From the NCBI GenBank assembly GCA_030613345.1, contig JAUWMD010000026.1, positions 1-16,095 of the forward strand: 16,095 nucleotides of DNA. Reading direction: 5' to 3'. The position numbers and the translations under genes were made by a program. The notes beneath the pieces were generated by a model, which saw nothing but the letters and a program-made list of their open reading frames with translations, did no database searches and was not told the origin of the DNA. The stretch comes from Candidatus Krumholzibacteriota bacterium. GTDB taxonomy: Bacteria; Krumholzibacteriota; Krumholzibacteriia; Krumholzibacteriales; Krumholzibacteriaceae. Shown here one piece after another: positions 13,759-16,095 of this stretch (its first letter is position 1; the number at the start of each line of letters is the position of its first letter).

Positions 13759-15279
13759 ATGAACGACCGAGAGAAAAACCGCAGTACCTGCAAGGAATCC
13801 CTGGCCTCGGGGTATTTCTGGACCTTCGGTTCGACGGCTCTTCCCCTGATAAGCGCGTTCGTCGTATCGCTGATAGTCGCGAGGACGATGGGCCCGCGCG
13901 CGGCGGGCCTGATTAACCTGACGATGGCGGTGGCGACGATCTTTCTGATCATCGCGAAGTTCGGCGTCGACGGGGCGGGGTCGAGACTCGTCTCCGAATA
14001 CGCCGTTTCCTCGCCGGTCCTGATCCGCCCGCTGGCGAGATCGGCATTCCTGCTGCGTCTTGCGTTCACCCTTCCGACATCCGTCGCGGCATTCCTCCTG
14101 GCACCGACCATCGCCGCTCTCTACAACGATCCCGAGCTGGAGCCTCTGCTCAGGCTCGGCGGTCTGGTGATACTGTCGGTCAGCTTCAACGAGCTCGCCG
14201 CGCTGATAGTGCTTGGCCTTAAGAAGTTCGGGATGCTGTTCGCCATGCGTGCCGTGATGCTCACGATCAGGATCGGGCTGGTCACCGCCGCCGCGGTTCT
14301 CGCTCTGGGAGTGGCCGGGGTGATCTGGGCGTACATAGCCGCCGCGGCGATCACGGGCGCGGCGGTCTTCGTCTATCTCTCGGCGAGAGATAAGGAGAAG
14401 GCCCCGCCGGAGCAGATCCGCGAAATGAGGTCTCGCCTCTGGCGCCTCAGTGTGACGCTTGCAGTCAGCGGAGCGTCGGTGACGATATACTCGCTGCTTG
14501 ACAAGATCATGCTCGGATATTTCCGGGGCGCCGTCGACGTGGGGATCTACTCGATGGCGAGAAATCTCCTCGAGACATCGCTCTTCCCGATATTCGCGCT
14601 GGTGATGACGCTGAGGCCCGCCCTGGCCGGAGCCTGGGCATCGGGTGACAGGCAGCGCTGCAGCGATCTGGTCAACAGGTCGATCACGGCGGCATTCGTT
14701 TACTCTGTGTGCGTCGCGACCGTGTTCGCCTGTCTGGCCGGTCCGCTCGTGACGGGGCTTTTCTCCGAAAAGTTCGCTGCATCGGCAGGGATACTCGTCC
14801 TGTTCATCCCGCTGCTCGTGATGCGCAGCATCGGATCGGTGATACTGCCCGGGCTGATCGCTGCGGACAGGGCAGGGACGTACGCAAAGCTGACCATCGC
14901 GGGGGCCGCAACGAATTTTATTCTCAACGCCTTCCTGATCCCGCGGTGGGGGGCGGAGGGCGCTGTCGTATCGACGCTTCTTTCGTACCTCCCTATCGAG
15001 ATCCTCGGCCTCGCGGCCGTCTCGCGCGAAATCGGCGGGCTGCGCAGGAGAGGGGACCTTTCCAGGGCCATACGGACCGCCGGCGTGGCTGTACTGATAT
15101 GGTTTATATACACGAGGTTTGTCCCCGAGCCGTCCGGGCTGCCGATGACGGTTGCTTATGCCGCCCTGCTGTCCGTACTATTCCTGTTCGCTCTTCTCGC
15201 GGCAAAAGCGGTTGAAAAGGAGAAACTCCTCAAGCTTGTCGAACCGACGCTCCGCATATTCAGAAAGCGCTTGAAATAA
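13759..15279 (+). CDS. Wzx-type polysaccharide flippase (MOP superfamily)
   Basis: This is a predicted inner-membrane protein of 506 residues with about 12-14 hydrophobic segments. It resembles the polysaccharide-biosynthesis/oligosaccharide flippase family, which moves undecaprenyl-diphosphate-linked repeat units across the membrane. Supporting stretches are the N-terminal SGYFWTFGSTALPLISAFVV with LIVARTMGPRAAGLINL, the central SLLDKIMLGYFRGAVDVGIY, typical of Wzx proteins, and the second-half NFILNAFLIPRWGAEGAVVST. The C-terminus is a basic tail (RIFRKRLK). The start is ATG 13759, 12 bases after wecB; no good Shine-Dalgarno precedes it, so it probably depends on ribosomes from wecB. Flippases are too divergent for the substrate to be read from sequence. 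Confidence 0.87.
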   Translation: MNDREKNRSTCKESLASGYFWTFGSTALPLISAFVVSLIVARTMGPRAAGLINLTMAVATIFLIIAKFGVDGAGSRLVSEYAVSSPVLIRPLARSAFLLRLAFTLPTSVAAFLLAPTIAALYNDPELEPLLRLGGLVILSVSFNELAALIVLGLKKFGMLFAMRAVMLTIRIGLVTAAAVLALGVAGVIWAYIAAAAITGAAVFVYLSARDKEKAPPEQIREMRSRLWRLSVTLAVSGASVTIYSLLDKIMLGYFRGAVDVGIYSMARNLLETSLFPIFALVMTLRPALAGAWASGDRQRCSDLVNRSITAAFVYSVCVATVFACLAGPLVTGLFSEKFAASAGILVLFIPLLVMRSIGSVILPGLIAADRAGTYAKLTIAGAATNFILNAFLIPRWGAEGAVVSTLLSYLPIEILGLAAVSREIGGLRRRGDLSRAIRTAGVAVLIWFIYTRFVPEPSGLPMTVAYAALLSVLFLFALLAAKAVEKEKLLKLVEPTLRIFRKRLK

Positions 15280-15335
15280 AAGAGTAACGGGATTTAATAG
15301 ATACTATTTACGGTATGCGATGTATCAACTCGTCC

Positions 15336-15364
15336 TTGACAAGGTTTGCGGCATAAACGATTCT
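15336..15364 (+). promoter_or_regulatory. Candidate promoter for the WecA-like gene
   Basis: A perfect -35 hexamer TTGACA (15336-15341) lies in the 114-base gap after the flippase gene. With a 17-base spacer the -10 would be GATTCT (15359-15364), only three of six matches. The start codon is 29 bases further on. The -35 is convincing; the -10 is not. Confidence 0.35.
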
Positions 15365-15393
15365 TAGTCGTAGCGAGAATGGGAGGGTGTGCC

Positions 15394-16095
15394 TTGACGG
15401 CGACAGAATATATTATCACATTCGCCACCGCGGGTATCCTGGGCCTGATCCTTACGCCGATGGCGATCGGGATGGCGGTGCGCTGGCGGATCGCCGAGAA
15501 ACCGAACGGACGCACGGGCAGGGGGGAGATCGCCCACATTGGCGGTGTGGCGGTCATCGGAGCCATCGTTTTTTCCCTGATACTGGTATTCCTGTTTTTT
15601 CTGCCACAGCATCAGGTCAACAGGGCGTTCCTGCCGGTAATAATCGCGAGCGGGTTTTTGATCTTTTTACTCGGTATCATCGATGACCTCAGGTCTCTTC
15701 ATTATTTATATAAACTGTTCTTTCAGATCACGGTCGCTATATTTGTCGCCGCCGGTGGGTTGGGGCTTCTCGAGCACTTCGGCCTGATCGACCTCTCCAT
15801 GAGCGCGGCGGTGCTGGCATTCGCCCTGATCGCCTTCTGGATGCTGACGATTACGACCTCTTTCAATCTCATAGACGGGATCGACGGACTCGCCTCCGGT
15901 ATCGCTGCTATCAGTGCGGGCGCGTTCGCCATTGCGGGGCTCATACTGGGACAACCGATGGTGGCCGCTATCTCGTTCGCCGTCCTCGGTGCGGCGCTGG
16001 GCTTTCTCAGATACAACTTCCCGCCGGCGAGGATATTCATGGGAGACTCCGGCAGCCTCTTCTTCGGGTTGATGGTCGGGCTGATCTCGCTGCTC
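15394..16095 (+). CDS. WecA/TagO/MraY-family polyprenyl-phosphate sugar-1-phosphate transferase (3' truncated by window end)
   Basis: This integral membrane enzyme transfers a sugar-1-phosphate, usually GlcNAc-1-phosphate, from a UDP-sugar to undecaprenyl phosphate and so starts glycan assembly. The visible 234 residues contain about seven membrane segments. Cytoplasmic motifs are HIGGVAV (48-54), LGIIDDLRSL with the Asp pair, SFNLIDGIDGLASG, and FMGDSGSLFFG near the window edge. The protein is missing its last third, including the carbohydrate-recognition loop. The start is TTG 15394: an in-frame TAG lies at 15370-15372, no ATG or GTG is in frame between, and GGGAGG at 15381-15386 is seven bases upstream. 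Its position after wecB and wzx makes it the likely initiating transferase of the locus. MraY is less likely because no mur genes are nearby. Confidence 0.88.
   Translation, partial: MTATEYIITFATAGILGLILTPMAIGMAVRWRIAEKPNGRTGRGEIAHIGGVAVIGAIVFSLILVFLFFLPQHQVNRAFLPVIIASGFLIFLLGIIDDLRSLHYLYKLFFQITVAIFVAAGGLGLLEHFGLIDLSMSAAVLAFALIAFWMLTITTSFNLIDGIDGLASGIAAISAGAFAIAGLILGQPMVAAISFAVLGAALGFLRYNFPPARIFMGDSGSLFFGLMVGLISLL

Noticed and set aside
15296..15308. AATAG-ATA-CTATT inverted repeat after the flippase gene
   Set aside because: Only five base pairs in AT-rich sequence, with no T-run and no other support; likely chance.

Overview
The window looks like a G+C-rich chromosome segment from a Gram-negative-type bacterium. 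It is protein-coding almost throughout, and every gene is on the + strand. A predicted TPR lipoprotein, a Wzx-like flippase and a polyprenyl-phosphate sugar-1-phosphate transferase suggest an envelope with exported glycans. Codon use favours G or C in third positions but uses AGG (Arg) and ATA (Ile) freely. The lipoprotein begins its mature part with a Cys-x-Tyr-Phe-Asn-Thr-x-Tyr-Asn-Ala pattern that I associate with FCB-group candidate phyla (Krumholzibacteriota, Eisenbacteria, Zixibacteria and similar). That placement is a guess from memory; no rRNA or other marker gene is present.

Region 1 (1-107) is a hexanucleotide-periodic repeat, most likely the 3' end of an upstream gene with a basic, low-complexity tail. 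Region 2 (151-8065) is a pyrimidine biosynthesis operon: pyrB, pyrC, a TPR lipoprotein, pyrK, pyrD (class 1B), pyrF, then a 12-TM-like ArsB/NhaD/SLC13-type permease. From the lipoprotein onward each gene overlaps the next by four bases (GTGA or ATGA), so lipoprotein, pyrK, pyrD, pyrF and permease form one translationally coupled chain. Together the pyr genes cover carbamoyl phosphate plus aspartate to UMP except for orotate phosphoribosyltransferase (pyrE); carAB is also absent and must lie elsewhere.

Region 3 (8066-8223) is the only sizeable gap between the two gene groups. It holds a plausible sigma-70 promoter, an 11-base direct repeat overlapping the -10 element, and an inverted repeat around the -35. 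Region 4 (8224-16095, running off the window) is a surface-polysaccharide locus. It contains two tandem GDP-mannose-dehydratase/reductase-type SDR genes, UDP-glucose dehydrogenase (ugd), dTDP-glucose 4,6-dehydratase (rmlB), UDP-GlcNAc 2-epimerase (wecB), a Wzx-type flippase, and a truncated WecA/TagO/MraY-family initiating transferase. These supply GDP-deoxyhexose, UDP-glucuronate, dTDP-4-keto-6-deoxyglucose and UDP-ManNAc precursors, an initiating lipid-linked sugar transferase and the exporter. No dedicated glycosyltransferase, polymerase or rmlA/C/D gene is seen here.

Most of the window is ordinary biosynthesis. I do not see a clearly new defence or mobile system. The items most worth a second look are the lipoprotein locked inside the pyr operon, the permease coupled to pyrF, the hexamer repeat before pyrB that stays open in frame with it, and the tandem SDR pair.
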